Below, in pieces: positions 8,906 to 18,497 of a stretch of DNA of 64,000 bases. The stretch spans positions 806,001 to 870,000 of the forward strand of contig CAVXCI010000003.1 of the NCBI GenBank assembly GCA_963760285.1, in the 5' to 3' direction. A model generated the notes under the pieces. The model had not been told where the DNA came from and searched no databases. It saw only the letters and a list, made by a program, of their open reading frames with translations. The position numbers and the translations under genes are program-made. This DNA is from PALSA-278 sp963760285 (GTDB taxonomy: Bacteria > Acidobacteriota > Terriglobia > Acidiferrales > UBA7541). Position 1 is the first letter of the stretch; the number at the start of each line of letters is the position of its first letter.

Positions 8906-10537
8906 ATGAAGGCATCAAGGAAGAAGATGGCCGTCCGGCTGGCTATTCTCAGCATCGCCGGGGCGGCGCTTATCACCCAACACGATGGCGTTGTTCGGAT
9001 TCTGACCACGCGCCATTTTCTGCAGGATACCGCCTTCGCGGCTGCCAGGCCGGGAAACCGCGCATTTGTGAAGCCGCCACAGGGATTTGCCGGGGTGCTG
9101 ACCTGGCATAACGACAATTTGCGCGATGGGCTGAACTCGCAGGAAACGATTCTGACGCCGGCGAATGTGAGCGCGGCGAATGGATTCGGCGTGGTGTTCA
9201 GTTACCCGGTGGATGGTTATATCTTCGGACAGCCGCTATATGTGCCCAATGTGAACGTGGCGGGCTACGGCATGAAAAACGTGGTTTACGTGGCCACGGA
9301 GAATGACAGCCTGTACGCCTTTGACGCGGATGGAGTAGTGACCACTCCGTTGTGGCAGGCCAGCTTCATTAATCCCCCGGGCGTGGTGCCGATTCCCGAA
9401 ACCTTGGTGAACTGTCCCCAGACCGGGCCTGGTTATGGCGTGACGGCCACTCCGGTGATTGATCCCGTGGCGGGGGTGATTTACGCATTGGCGGCAATTT
9501 ATATCCCGCAACCCAGCGGAAAGACCAGCTACGTTCTGCACGCACTGGATATTACTTCCGGCCAGGAAGAACCCTATTCCCCTGTGGAGGTTACCGCCAG
9601 TGTGCGCAACGTAATACTCAGCGCGGTGCAGGAACTTTCACGGACCGGGCTTCTTCTGGCCGACGGCAATATCTATATGGGATTTGGCTCCTACTGCGAC
9701 CATTCCCCCTATAAAGGCTTTGTAGTGGCCTACAACGCTTCGACCTTCAAGCAAGCCGCGGTGTTCACCCCGGCGCCAACGGGAAATAAGAGTGGAGTGT
9801 GGATGGCGGGCAATGGGATCGGCTCCGACCCCGCGGGGTATATTTACCTCTCGACTGGAAATGGAACATTCGGTGTCAATAACGGCGCGGACAATTACGG
9901 AGATTCGTTCCTGAAACTGAATCCGAACCTCACCGTGGCGGATTATTTCACCCCTGCGAACCAGCAGTCTGACAACGATGACAATGAGGATATGGGCGCT
10001 GGTGGATTCCTGCTGCTGGCGCCGGCGTCACCGGTTGGGCTTCCTGAAATCGTGTCCGGCAGCAAGAACGGCACCGTGTACGTGATGAACAAAAACAATC
10101 TGGGGCATTTCCATTCCCTAAGAGACAACATCGTGCAGGAGCTCCCAGACGCGTTCCCTGCAGGATTGTGGAGCGGATTCGCATATTGGAACAACAATGT
10201 TTACGCTGCCGCATATGCCAATTCTCTGACGCAATACGCCGTGGTGAGAGGGTTGCTCACCAATCCCATCTTCGGCTCGCTGTATTATCCTTATCCAGGC
10301 GCCACGCCGAGCGTTTCCTCCAATGGAAACAAGGGTGCAATCGTGTGGACGCTCTTCAATGACAGGAAATACGTCCGCCTGCATGCTTCGCTGGCGACCA
10401 ACGTATTCACTGACCTTTACGACAGCAAGTTCACCTCCAATGCCACGGGCATAAACTTTGTGCCCCCGACAATCGCCAATGGCCGCGTCTATGTGGCCAC
10501 GCAGACGGCTCTGGTAGTCTTCGGTCTCACGAACTAG
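8906..10537 (+). CDS. Secreted PQQ-like beta-propeller protein
   Basis: This 543-residue protein has a strong SD (TCTGGAGGCGCTC). Its N-terminus is hydrophobic after KASRKKMAVR. It reads VLTWHNDNLRDGLNSQETILTPANV, the opening typical of acidobacterial PQQ-like propeller proteins. Repeated blade motifs follow, including NVVYVATENDSLYAFDADG, VIYALAAIY, YIYLSTGNGTFG and GTVYVMNKNNLGHF. No cytochrome motif is seen and no cofactor-binding residues can be assigned. It probably acts in the periplasm or at the cell surface. The enzymatic role is unproven. Confidence 0.78.
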   Translation: MKASRKKMAVRLAILSIAGAALITQHDGVVRILTTRHFLQDTAFAAARPGNRAFVKPPQGFAGVLTWHNDNLRDGLNSQETILTPANVSAANGFGVVFSYPVDGYIFGQPLYVPNVNVAGYGMKNVVYVATENDSLYAFDADGVVTTPLWQASFINPPGVVPIPETLVNCPQTGPGYGVTATPVIDPVAGVIYALAAIYIPQPSGKTSYVLHALDITSGQEEPYSPVEVTASVRNVILSAVQELSRTGLLLADGNIYMGFGSYCDHSPYKGFVVAYNASTFKQAAVFTPAPTGNKSGVWMAGNGIGSDPAGYIYLSTGNGTFGVNNGADNYGDSFLKLNPNLTVADYFTPANQQSDNDDNEDMGAGGFLLLAPASPVGLPEIVSGSKNGTVYVMNKNNLGHFHSLRDNIVQELPDAFPAGLWSGFAYWNNNVYAAAYANSLTQYAVVRGLLTNPIFGSLYYPYPGATPSVSSNGNKGAIVWTLFNDRKYVRLHASLATNVFTDLYDSKFTSNATGINFVPPTIANGRVYVATQTALVVFGLTN

Positions 10538-10595
10538 CTGGTGACTGAACGGCCGCGCGGCCTGTTCCCTGGCGCTCTCGAGCCCGAGGGCGGCT

Positions 10596-10760
10596 TTACG
10601 CCGAGGCTTTCGAGCCCGTAAACAGGTGGATGATGAAGGCGATTACCGCCAACACCAGGAGGATATGAATGAGTGCGCTGGTCACGTGAAACAACAAGAA
10701 TACGGCCGCCCAAAGAATCAGCAGGAAAATGGCGATCCCCAGAAATGGTCCGAATCTCAT
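10596..10760 (-). CDS. Small lmo0937-type membrane protein
   Basis: This 54-residue protein starts MRFGPFLGIAIFLLILWAA, has a second hydrophobic segment ILLVLAVIAFIIHLF, and ends GSKASA. Two membrane helices with a short loop match the small lmo0937/DUF5670 family, which often sits beside stress genes. It has a weak SD (GGGAGT) nine bases upstream of the ATG. It lies convergent to the propeller gene. The function in the family is unknown. Confidence 0.7.
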   Translation of the reverse strand: MRFGPFLGIAIFLLILWAAVFLLFHVTSALIHILLVLAVIAFIIHLFTGSKASA

Positions 10761-11154
10761 ATTTACTCCCGACGGTTTTGCCGCTTCTCTTCGCTCCGCT
10801 TCGAAATCCCTTGCTCAGCCCCGCGGCTCGTGTGCTTCCTAAACGCGTGTTCATGCCAATTTGAAATTCTTCTTGCACAACAGAGTCTCAGCCAACTGTG
10901 TGCGCGATTCCATAAGCCAAAGGCTGTAAATAGCGGGATGATTCCCGGTAGGGATTTCTGACGGGATAAGACCAAAGAATCCAGCGGGGCGATACGCCAC
11001 ACGGCGCCCGGCGAAATAGCCATATAATGGGTTCGCTTGCGCTATTCGGCGCATGTTCCCTTTCCATAAATACACAATCAAGGGTATTTCCTCGTGACCG
11101 GTTTGTTGGCATTCTTCCTTTGTCTACTCCCGCTCTCAAGCAGGCATTGGAGAC
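10761..11154. other. Intergenic region, no gene seen
   Basis: This spacer of about 390 bases separates the divergent lmo0937-type gene and the response regulator, and should hold promoters for both. Open frames here lack SD sites and family features. No repeat or strong hairpin was recognised. Confidence 0.4.
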
Positions 11155-11553
11155 GTGATAAGAATGTTGCGCATCCTGGTGGCAGACGACCATGCTTCCA
11201 TGCGAAGGGCCATTCGCCAGATCCTGGAGTCACACGATGACTGGGAGGTCTGTGGAGAGGCCGTGGATGGACGGGAAGCAATTCAAAAAACGCGGGAATT
11301 GCACCCTGATGTGGTGGTGATGGACCTGGTGATGCCAAACCTGAGTGGACTGGAAGCCACCCGCCGCATCGCGACATCTTCCACCCCGCCTCACATTCTG
11401 ATACTGACAAGCCACGATATTCCCGAGATGGCCGGGGCCGCCCGTCTTGCAGGCGCGGAGGGGTACGTGCTGAAATCTGAATCCCCCCGGCTATTGATTC
11501 CCGCGGTTGAAAGTATTCGCGATTCAAGGCCATTTTTCACTTCGGCAAAATGA
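11155..11553 (+). CDS. Stand-alone response regulator receiver domain
   Basis: This 132-residue REC protein has the acidic pair DD in LVADDHASMRR, the phospho-acceptor Asp in VVVMDLVMP, the Thr in LILTSHD and the Lys in YVLKSES. It resembles the receiver half of NarL/FixJ regulators but stops at FFTSAK, exactly where the linker to the LuxR helix-turn-helix would begin. The downstream DNA holds no HTH. It may be a genuine single-domain regulator or a truncated NarL-type gene. The start may be GTG 11155 or ATG 11164. Confidence 0.85.
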   Translation: MIRMLRILVADDHASMRRAIRQILESHDDWEVCGEAVDGREAIQKTRELHPDVVVMDLVMPNLSGLEATRRIATSSTPPHILILTSHDIPEMAGAARLAGAEGYVLKSESPRLLIPAVESIRDSRPFFTSAK

Positions 11554-11753
11554 ATCCGGGACGGCAACCCCCGCTATTAAGCGGAATTGCACCATACGGC
11601 CTTTCCCCTCCGCTGCTGCGGGATTAGCCGTATTCCTGTTCCGTCACCGTCGTGGTCTGATTGTATCCGCGGTGCGGGGTGCGGGGTGCGCGCCGCTGGG
11701 CGCAAAAAGAATTGCGGAAAGTGATTCAAGAAAATAAAAATTGGAGGACAGCC

Positions 11754-12020
11754 ATGAACTGGGATCAAGTGGAAGGCAAATGGACGCAATATAAGGGCAA
11801 GGTAAAGGAGAAGTGGGGCAGGCTGACCGACGATGATCTGGATGTCGTCCGTGGAAAGCGCGACCAGCTGGTTGGGAAAATCCAGGAGCGGTACGGCGCC
11901 GCCAAGGAAGAAGCTCAGAAGCAGGCGGACGAATTTGTGAAAGGACTCCAGGCCAGCGAGGCTGAACAAGAACGCCAGGACAGAGAAGAGGATAGGACGC
12001 ATCGCGCCGGCAGAGTATAG
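11754..12020 (+). CDS. CsbD family stress-response protein
   Basis: The protein starts MNWDQVEGKWTQYKGKVKEK after a good SD (TTGGAGGACAGCC). The QVEGKW..KGKVKEKWGRLTDDDL signature defines the CsbD fold. At 88 residues it is slightly longer than the usual 60 to 70 because of a charged, coiled C-terminal extension (EAEQERQDREEDRTH). Family members are small hydrophilic cytosolic proteins induced by general stress; the biochemical role is unknown. Confidence 0.9.
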   Translation: MNWDQVEGKWTQYKGKVKEKWGRLTDDDLDVVRGKRDQLVGKIQERYGAAKEEAQKQADEFVKGLQASEAEQERQDREEDRTHRAGRV

Positions 12021-12274
12021 CTGTCGCCACGCGCCAGCACGGGAGCGGAACGCTCAACCACCGGGCATTTCGCCGTCGGTTTGAATCAACAGCACGGTCT
12101 TCCGTTCTTATGCCAGCTTGCCCGTGGAACCATAAGATGTGCTGGATGGAACGAATCCGGGGTGGAGACAGTGAAATGCAGATTCAGGTGGGACGCCGTC
12201 CGCGCAGACCGCCTCCGGCAACTAGCCGAAGATTATTCGATCCGCTTTTGCCGCCAGGGGCACACGCGCGAAAG

Positions 12275-13588
12275 CTACCAATGCCGTAGGGTTACGAACA
12301 TTCCCAATGACGCCAGGAGCATGACTGCGGTTGCTGTCCATCCCGCCACCTGCAAATAGCGCGGCAACGTGAACTTCCCCATCACTCGCGGACTTCGGGC
12401 GAGGATCATCATGAACACCATCACGGGAACGGCCACAACTCCGTTGAGCACCGCCGAATAGAACAACGCCTTAATGGGATTCAAATGGACAAAATTGAGG
12501 AGCAGCCCAATCAAGGTGGCGCAACCGATGGTGAGGTAAAACTTGACTGCCTTTCCCGGTTTTTTCTCCAGGCTCGCGGCCCATTGAAAGGTTTCGCACA
12601 CTCCATATGCCGCTGAGCCCGCCAATACGGGAACAGCAAGCAGGCCGGTGCCGATAATTCCCAGCGCGAAAAGCAGAAAGGCGAATTTTCCCGCGAGCGG
12701 TTCCAGGGCTTTCGCCGCCTGGTCCGCCGTTTGGACATCGGTGATGCCGTGAACGTGCAGCGTGGCGGCGGCCGTCAAAATAATGAAATACGCGACAAGG
12801 TTGGAAAGAGCCATTCCCGTATAAGTATCAACCTTGATCCGCTCAAATTGCGCCGGCGCTTGCTTGGGAGACTGCTCCAAACAATTCTCCCCGGCGTGGA
12901 CCTTGGTTTCTTCCACCTCCTGCGAGGCCTGCCAGAAAAAAAGATAGGGACTGATTGTTGTCCCCAGGACCGCAGTAAGCGCCATGAAGTGCCCGCTTTC
13001 AAAGGAGATGGAAGGAAGCAAGGTGGCCTGAATGGCCGGCCATCTAGGCTGGCCCGCCACAATGGACGTGGCCACGTAGGCGAAGAGCGCCAGCGTGAGC
13101 CACTTGAGATATTTTACGTACTGCGTGTAGGGAACCAAAACCTGCAATACCAGCGATATCAGCCCGAATAGAACAATATAGAGAAGCATCGGTCCCGGCA
13201 CGATGAGCTTGGCGGCCGCGCCCATCGCTCCAATGTCCGCCCCCAGATTAAAAATGTTGGCGACCAGCAGAAGCGCTACCACCCCGTAAAGCATGCTCCT
13301 GGAGTGGTGGCGCCGGATGTTGCCCGCGATTCCCACCCCGGTCACTCGCCCAAGACGCGCGCTGATCTCCTGAATCGCCGCCATCAACGGGTAGGAAAAC
13401 AGCATGGTCCACAGCATGCCGTACCCGAACTGCGCGCCCACCTGCGAATACGTGGCGATGCCGCTGGGATCGTCGTCCGAAGCCCCGGTGATTAATCCTG
13501 GGCCCAGCTTCCGGAAAAGTTGCCAGATGGATATTTTTTTGGTTTTGCCGGGAGCGCGAGCGGCGGGCGCACGTTTCTTTCTGGGCAT
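12275..13588 (-). CDS. Nramp-like divalent metal transporter with altered metal-site motif
   Basis: This 437-residue protein has about eleven hydrophobic helices. Helix 1 carries GLITGASDDDPSGIATYSQ, the family's DPG-type signature in the DDDPSGI form. Helix 6 reads LGTTISPYLFFWQASQEVEE, where classical Nramp transporters have Ala-Met-x-x-His, so the metal-coordinating Met and the conserved His are missing. This places it in an Nramp-related group whose substrate may differ, for example Mg or another cation. The N-terminus is a basic tail (PRKKRAPAARAPGKTKK). Nothing in the neighbourhood shows the substrate. Confidence 0.83.
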   Translation of the reverse strand: MPRKKRAPAARAPGKTKKISIWQLFRKLGPGLITGASDDDPSGIATYSQVGAQFGYGMLWTMLFSYPLMAAIQEISARLGRVTGVGIAGNIRRHHSRSMLYGVVALLLVANIFNLGADIGAMGAAAKLIVPGPMLLYIVLFGLISLVLQVLVPYTQYVKYLKWLTLALFAYVATSIVAGQPRWPAIQATLLPSISFESGHFMALTAVLGTTISPYLFFWQASQEVEETKVHAGENCLEQSPKQAPAQFERIKVDTYTGMALSNLVAYFIILTAAATLHVHGITDVQTADQAAKALEPLAGKFAFLLFALGIIGTGLLAVPVLAGSAAYGVCETFQWAASLEKKPGKAVKFYLTIGCATLIGLLLNFVHLNPIKALFYSAVLNGVVAVPVMVFMMILARSPRVMGKFTLPRYLQVAGWTATAVMLLASLGMFVTLRHW

Positions 13589-13628
13589 GGGGACCCCTCG
13601 GAGGGTCGCGTGATTCAGTGATGCGTTG

Positions 13629-14120
13629 CTATGAGGTCCGTCGTGATACCTGCGCAGGCCTGTCGCTTTGCTTGCCGGCGTGTGCCACCAGTAAATCCTT
13701 TCGCATCCTTCCGGAAATGGACCAGATTATTGTACCCGTGAAAGCAACACCAGCCAGCGCGAGGATGTAAAAAACGATGTGATCAATGCGACTGGACATG
13801 AAGGCGGTCCCAAACAGGGCCACCCCGCCGATCAAAAGCCCGGCGTTTGGTAATGACCGGCTTTGCTCCCGGCCCATGCGCAGTTCCTTTTGAACGAATT
13901 GCGCTGACCTGCCCAGCGCGCGGTCGCCGATATGGCTTTTACGCTCCACCAGCGTTGCGTTTTCAGCCTGCATGGCAATGAATAAGGATATGTTGCCGTC
14001 CGTCCAAATGAAATCGGGGGGAGCAAGTATGCCTGCGGGGAAAATATGGTAGACCGGCGTGGGATCACGCGAGGATCGCGCTGGAGTAATCCCTTCAGCC
14101 TCCGTTCCCGGGTGCTGCAT
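13629..14120 (-). CDS. Hypothetical protein with two membrane segments
   Basis: The C-terminal half has two hydrophobic helices (LLIGGVALFGTAF and IVFYILALAGVAFTGTIIW) followed by a basic tail. The first 49 residues of the longest frame look non-natural, and ATG 13973 (MQAENATLVERKSHIGDR) is a better start, although neither site has a clear SD. It lies 40 bases upstream of the Nramp-like gene on the same strand and could be cotranscribed. No family was recognised. Confidence 0.45.
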   Translation of the reverse strand: MQHPGTEAEGITPARSSRDPTPVYHIFPAGILAPPDFIWTDGNISLFIAMQAENATLVERKSHIGDRALGRSAQFVQKELRMGREQSRSLPNAGLLIGGVALFGTAFMSSRIDHIVFYILALAGVAFTGTIIWSISGRMRKDLLVAHAGKQSDRPAQVSRRTS

Positions 14121-14312
14121 TAAATTGACTATATATATGTAAGAACTACAGTGCCGACTGCATTGGCGGGTCGGCGGAGTTCAACAACCCCCCTGCGATA
14201 AGGCTCGTATTCCCCTGTACTTGTGCGGCCACGCACCCATAAACGCAAATGGCGCCCCTCTTGCCCTGCAAGGTATTGCATTCCTATATCAACGGATTTG
14301 AAAGGACAAGCC

Positions 14313-14970
14313 ATGGATGGTCTTAAAATATTGATTGCCGATGACCATGAAGTGGTTCGGCAGGGTCTGCGCGCCATTATCAAGGCGCAGCCCGGCCTGG
14401 AAATTGTGGGCGAAGCTGAAAACGGCCGCCAGGCCGTGGCCCTGGCGAAAGAGTTGAATCCTCACATCGTCGTGCTGGACCTGGCCATGCCGTCCTTGAA
14501 CGGACTGGAAGCAACCAAGCAGATTCTGAAGGCCTGCCCGCAGACTAAAGTCCTGATCCTCACCATGCACGAATCGGATCCCATGATCCGCGAGGTGCTG
14601 GATGCCGGTGCGCGCGGATACATTCTGAAGACGGACGCGGGGCGCGACCTGATCAGCGCCATTGAAGCGCTGCGCCGCAACAAGACGTTCTTCACCTCGC
14701 GCGTGTCGCAAATGATTCTGGATGGATTTCTGAAGGGCGACACACGTTCCGCCGAGGCCGAGCCTGCCGGAGACCGTCTGACCGGCGCGGCAGCGGGAAA
14801 TCGTACAGCTGCTGGCGGAGGGAAAAAGCAGCAAGGAAGTCGCCGTGGCGCTGAATCTGAGCGTGAAGACCGCCGAGACCCATCGCGCCAACATCATGCG
14901 CAAGCTGCAGTGCCACAGCGTCAGCGAAGTGGTCCGCTACGCCATCCGCAACAGCATCATCGAAGCGTGA
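14313..14970 (+). pseudogene. NarL/FixJ-type response regulator, frameshifted between REC and HTH
   Basis: The receiver domain (MDGLKILIADDHEVVRQGL, phospho-Asp in VVLDLAMP, Thr in ILTMHES, Lys in YILKTDA) is intact to about residue 155. The LuxR helix-turn-helix RQREIVQLLAEGKSSKEVA..LNLSVKTAETHRANIMRKL continues in another frame to a stop at 14968-14970. One extra base near 14784-14787 (ACCGGCGCGG where ACCCCGCGG-like sequence is expected) explains it. It is either a recent frameshift or a sequence error. If intact it would be a DNA-binding regulator; no cognate kinase is in view. Confidence 0.85.
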
Positions 14971-15259
14971 ACACGCCGGCCAGAACATCTTCGGTCGCCG
15001 CGGCAAACCTGATGTGCGTCATTCCCATCCTCCCCCAGCCGCCTGCAATGGGCGCAAAAACCTCGGGAAGTTCTTCGACGAATGCCGCCTGCTGCCCCAG
15101 CGTAAGCTTCAGATTCCCGTAGCCCTGGCTTTGCGAGGCGAGGGTGGCAAATATCCTGCCGCCGACGCGAAAATCAGGCTGGCCCATGTGCGGACTCTCC
15201 CCAGCGCCTTCCAGGCTCAAGGCAATTCGCCGGAAGTTTTCAGCATTCAATCGGCGCAT
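14957..15259 (-). CDS. MmcQ/YjbR family protein
   Basis: The protein starts MRRLNAENFRRIALSLEGAG and contains FRVGGRIFATL and LTLGQQAAFVEELPEVFAP, the pattern of the MmcQ/YjbR (DUF419) family with its CyaY-like DNA-binding fold. Its length of 100 residues fits the family. An upstream in-frame extension to 15322 is possible but less likely. The end overlaps the tail of the regulator on the opposite strand by 14 bases. Confidence 0.75.
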   Translation of the reverse strand: MRRLNAENFRRIALSLEGAGESPHMGQPDFRVGGRIFATLASQSQGYGNLKLTLGQQAAFVEELPEVFAPIAGGWGRMGMTHIRFAAATEDVLAGVFTLR

Positions 15260-15444
15260 CACTCCTCCTGGATGGAGAGTATCCCCGGCGGGGCGGTCTG
15301 AACCCGTGGCCCGGAAACACAAGGCGATTGTTCCTCATTGGCGTCGGACGGCATCAGATTTTTGGCGGGGATACCCCCCCTCATAATGTAGACTCTCTGC
15401 TTCGCAAGCGGGGACCAACCCCGCCATCTGGAAGGGGAGCGGTT

Positions 15445-15774
15445 GTGCGGATATCCGAGCGCCGGCTTACGGGAATTACCATTCTCGACGTGTCCGGCCG
15501 CATTGATTTATCGAGTTCGCCCGATGTGCGCAAGGCCCTGTTGAATGAGCTGCACAAAAACCGCACCCCCCGGGTGATCATGAATCTCAACGAGGTAAAC
15601 TACATTGACAGCTCTGGGGTGGCGTCGCTTGTGGAAGGCCTCAAATTGGCGCGGGAACTGAATTCGCGGTTCATTTTGCTCGGCCTGAATTGCCGGGTGC
15701 GCGAAGTGTTGCAACTCACGCATCTCCTGAATGTTTTTGAAGTCTGCGATAACGAAGAACAGGCGCTGGCATGA
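15445..15774 (+). CDS. STAS-domain protein (anti-sigma-antagonist-like or MlaB-like)
   Basis: The GTG start follows AAGGGGAGCGG. The 109 residues form one STAS domain: VRISERRLTGITILDVSGRIDL, then VIMNLNEVNYIDSSGVASLVEG with the DSSG phosphorylation-site motif, and a C-terminal HLLNVFEVCDNEEQAL. By motif it resembles SpoIIAA/RsbV antagonists. It sits 44 bases ahead of mlaE-like, mlaF-like and mlaD-like genes, and MlaB of the Mla transporter is also a STAS protein. A role as the cytoplasmic subunit of this transporter is therefore a fair alternative. Confidence 0.85.
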   Translation: MRISERRLTGITILDVSGRIDLSSSPDVRKALLNELHKNRTPRVIMNLNEVNYIDSSGVASLVEGLKLARELNSRFILLGLNCRVREVLQLTHLLNVFEVCDNEEQALA

Positions 15775-15818
15775 TCGCGCCGTTCCACGTGTCCTCTGGC
15801 TGAAATCCGGCAAATGTC

Positions 15819-16610
15819 GTGGAAATAGCCTCTGAGATCGGCGCGTCGGTCACTGGCGGCTTGGCCTACGTCGGATCGCTCGCTTCACTGGCGGCGCGCG
15901 CCGCCTATTTCACCTTTGTTGCTCCATTTCGCGGAAAACCTCTTCGCTGGCAACGCGCCGTTTCCCAGGCCATGGATGTGGGCGTCCGCGCCCTGCCCAT
16001 CCTTTCCCTGATCGCGTTCTTCATCGGCCTGATTCTGGCTTTGCAAGCCGCCTATGAGTTGCGCAAGCTGGGGGCGCTGAGCCTGGTCGCCCAGGGCGTG
16101 GCCATCACCGTCACTCGCGAACTCGGTCCTCTGATGACCGCCATCGTGGTGATCGGCCGTTCCGGCTCCGCTTTTGCCGCCGAGATCGGCACCATGCGGG
16201 TGACGGAAGAAATTGACGCCCTGGAAACCATGGCCATCGATCCCATCCGCTTCCTGGTCACTCCAAAATTTCTGGCGATGATCGTGATGCTCCCCTGCCT
16301 CACCATTTGGGCGGATTCCATGGGGATTTTGGGAGGCTCGGTGTTTGGCGTCAGCCAGGCGGACTTTACGTGGCGCGCCTACTTCCAGGCCACCGCCGAT
16401 TCCCTCCTGATGCGTGATATTGTCACCGGCTTGATCAAGAGCGTAATGTTTGGCATCACCATTACGGCCGTGGGATGCCAGGAAGGGCTGTCCACGAGCG
16501 GCGGCGCCGAAGAAGTTGGCCGCTCCGTCACGCGCGCCGTGGTGATTTCATTGTTTCTCGTGATTATCGTGGACTTGATCTTCACGGCGTTGTTTTTCTA
16601 TGCCGGGTAA
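15819..16610 (+). CDS. mlaE: MlaE/YrbE-type ABC transporter permease
   Basis: This 263-residue inner-membrane permease starts at GTG. It contains LIAFFIGLILALQAAYELRKLGA, ELGPLMTAIVVIGRSGSAFAAEIGTM and EEIDALETMAIDPIRFLVTP, which are hallmarks of the MlaE family. About five or six helices are visible. It is the membrane core of a lipid ABC transporter with the following ATPase and MCE protein. The spacing to the ATPase gene is only 13 bases, consistent with one operon. Transport direction cannot be read from sequence. Confidence 0.92.
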   Translation: MEIASEIGASVTGGLAYVGSLASLAARAAYFTFVAPFRGKPLRWQRAVSQAMDVGVRALPILSLIAFFIGLILALQAAYELRKLGALSLVAQGVAITVTRELGPLMTAIVVIGRSGSAFAAEIGTMRVTEEIDALETMAIDPIRFLVTPKFLAMIVMLPCLTIWADSMGILGGSVFGVSQADFTWRAYFQATADSLLMRDIVTGLIKSVMFGITITAVGCQEGLSTSGGAEEVGRSVTRAVVISLFLVIIVDLIFTALFFYAG

Positions 16611-16623
16611 ATCCGGAGTTTAA

Positions 16624-17463
16624 GTGGCGGCCGCCGAAACCAAATCCGCTGGCGTTCCCTCCGCGGAGGCGATGATCTCCGTGCGCGACCTGCGGGTCCG
16701 CTATGGCGAACGGGAAATTCTCCACGGCGTCAATTTTGACGTGAAGCACGGCGAAACAATGGTTATCATGGGTGGCTCCGGTTCCGGCAAGAGCACTCTT
16801 TTGCGCGCCCTGGTTGGTCTGGAGAAGCCTTCCGGGGGCCAGATCTGGCTGAAGGGGAAGGATATTGCCGCCATTTCCAAGCCGGAATTGGACGAAATTC
16901 GCAAGCAGATCGGAATGTCGTTTCAAGGCGGCGCATTGTTCGGCTCCATGACCGTAAGAGATAACGTGGCGCTTCCGCTCCGCGAGCACACCCGGCTCGA
17001 GGAATCCACCATAGAAATCATGATTCGCCTCAAGCTCCAGCATGTGGGTCTTACCGGCTACGAGGAATACATGCCGGCGCAATTAAGTGGAGGCATGCAG
17101 AAGCGCGCCGCCGTGGCCCGCGCTCTGGCCATGGACCCTGAAATCCTGTTCTTCGACGAGCCCTCCGCGGGGCTTGACCCCATCATCGCGGCCGGAATTG
17201 ACACCCTCATTCTGGATTTGAAAAGAGCGTTCCGGATGACCGTGATTGTCGTCACCCACGAGCTGGCCAGCGCTTTTCTGATTGCCGACCGGATGATTTT
17301 GATAGATAAAGGCAATATCGTGGCCACCGGCACCCGGGACGAAATGCGCGTCAATACGCATCCGCGCGTCAGGCAATTTTTGGACCGCGTCCCCGAGCCG
17401 GAGGTCGCCAAGGAGCTTGACTATCTGCAAATGCTCATCGAGGACCATCACCATGATGACTAG
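16624..17463 (+). CDS. mlaF: MlaF-type ABC transporter ATP-binding protein
   Basis: This 279-residue ATPase has Walker A GGSGSGKST, signature LSGGMQKR, Walker B EILFFDEPSAGLDP and a switch His in VIVVTHE. FQGGALFGSMTVRDNVALPL is typical of the MlaF/Ttg2A group. It energises the MlaE-like permease encoded just upstream. The start is GTG (GTGGCGGCC) and the first residues before EAMISVRDLRVRYG are not conserved, so the true start could be slightly downstream. Confidence 0.92.
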   Translation: MAAAETKSAGVPSAEAMISVRDLRVRYGEREILHGVNFDVKHGETMVIMGGSGSGKSTLLRALVGLEKPSGGQIWLKGKDIAAISKPELDEIRKQIGMSFQGGALFGSMTVRDNVALPLREHTRLEESTIEIMIRLKLQHVGLTGYEEYMPAQLSGGMQKRAAVARALAMDPEILFFDEPSAGLDPIIAAGIDTLILDLKRAFRMTVIVVTHELASAFLIADRMILIDKGNIVATGTRDEMRVNTHPRVRQFLDRVPEPEVAKELDYLQMLIEDHHHDD

Positions 17464-17493
17464 CGCGTATCACGGAACGATTTAGAGGACGCG

Positions 17494-18461
17494 ATGAAAG
17501 CCAAGCGTGAGCAAGCCATCGTGGGGATATTTGTAATCGTCGCCAGCGCGTTGCTGGTGGTCACTATTCTGGCCGTCAGCGGATCGATGGGGCGCGCCAC
17601 AAATTCCTATCATGCTTACTTCCCCTTTGCGGGCGGACTTGAGCGCGGGTCCATTGTCCGTTATGCCGGAGGACCCAAGGTGGGCCGTGTGGAGCACCTG
17701 CGGATTGATCCCCAGGATCCGTCGTTGATTGATGTCGAGTTCAGCGTGCAAACGGACGTGCCCGTGAAAACCGACAGCCGCGTGAAGATCATGAGCACCA
17801 GCCCGCTCGCCGATAATCATGTCGAGATTCTTGCCGGCAGCCCCAGGCCGCCGCGGCCCCCGCCGGTTCCACCCTGCCTTCCATGAACTATCTGGACTTC
17901 AACGCCTTGACCGAACAAGTGAGCAACCTTGCGCCGGACGCGCAACGGCTGTTGCGAACGCTGAACGACCGGGCCACCGACCTGAAAGAGACCGTGAATC
18001 GTTTGAACGATCTGATGAATAATCAAAACCGCGAAAACCTTTCCGCCACTTTGGCCAGCGCTCGCGGCATGATCGAAGAGGACCGGCCGAAAATAAGCGC
18101 CACGATTTCGCAAGTGCAGTCCGCCAGCGAAAAGATGAAGCCCCTCCTGGAAAATCTTCAGAAGACTTCCGAGCAGGCCTCGCAGACGCTTTCGCATTTG
18201 GACGCCACCATCGGCGAAAATCGCGCGGACATTCGCGCCGCCATCTCGGAATTGCGCCAGGCGCTGGCCACCACGCAATCCCTGGTCACGCAGTTGAACA
18301 ACACCGCCACCGTGAATTCCGAAAACATTGATGAATTGTTGGACAATTTGCGCGATATTTCCGACAACTTGAACGAATTTACCGCCACCATCAAGACTCG
18401 GCCTTACACCTTGATTCGCTCCTCCAATCCGCCCGAACACAAGCCGGGAGGGCAACCATGA
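17494..18461 (+). pseudogene. mlaD: MlaD/MCE-domain periplasmic lipid-binding protein, frameshifted
   Basis: The first part (17494-17886, SD GAGGACGCG) has an N-terminal membrane anchor (IVGIFVIVASALLVVTILAVSG) and an MCE domain (GGLERGSIVRYAGGPKVGRV, SPLADNHVEILAGSP). The frame then breaks. The continuation, in another frame, reads AGSTLPSMNYLDFNALTEQV and a long coiled region of LN/LQ heptads up to 18461. One missing G near 17849 (AGG for AGGG) restores a single frame. With the permease and ATPase it would form a Mla-like phospholipid transporter; the long helix probably spans the periplasm. The break may be a sequence error. Confidence 0.87.
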
Positions 18462-18497
18462 GGGCAATTGTTACCTGCGCGACAGGGAGGTTTCACC

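Noticed and set aside
12081..12359. 92-codon plus-strand frame
   Set aside because: It overlaps the 3' end of the Nramp-like gene on the other strand and lacks an SD and motifs.
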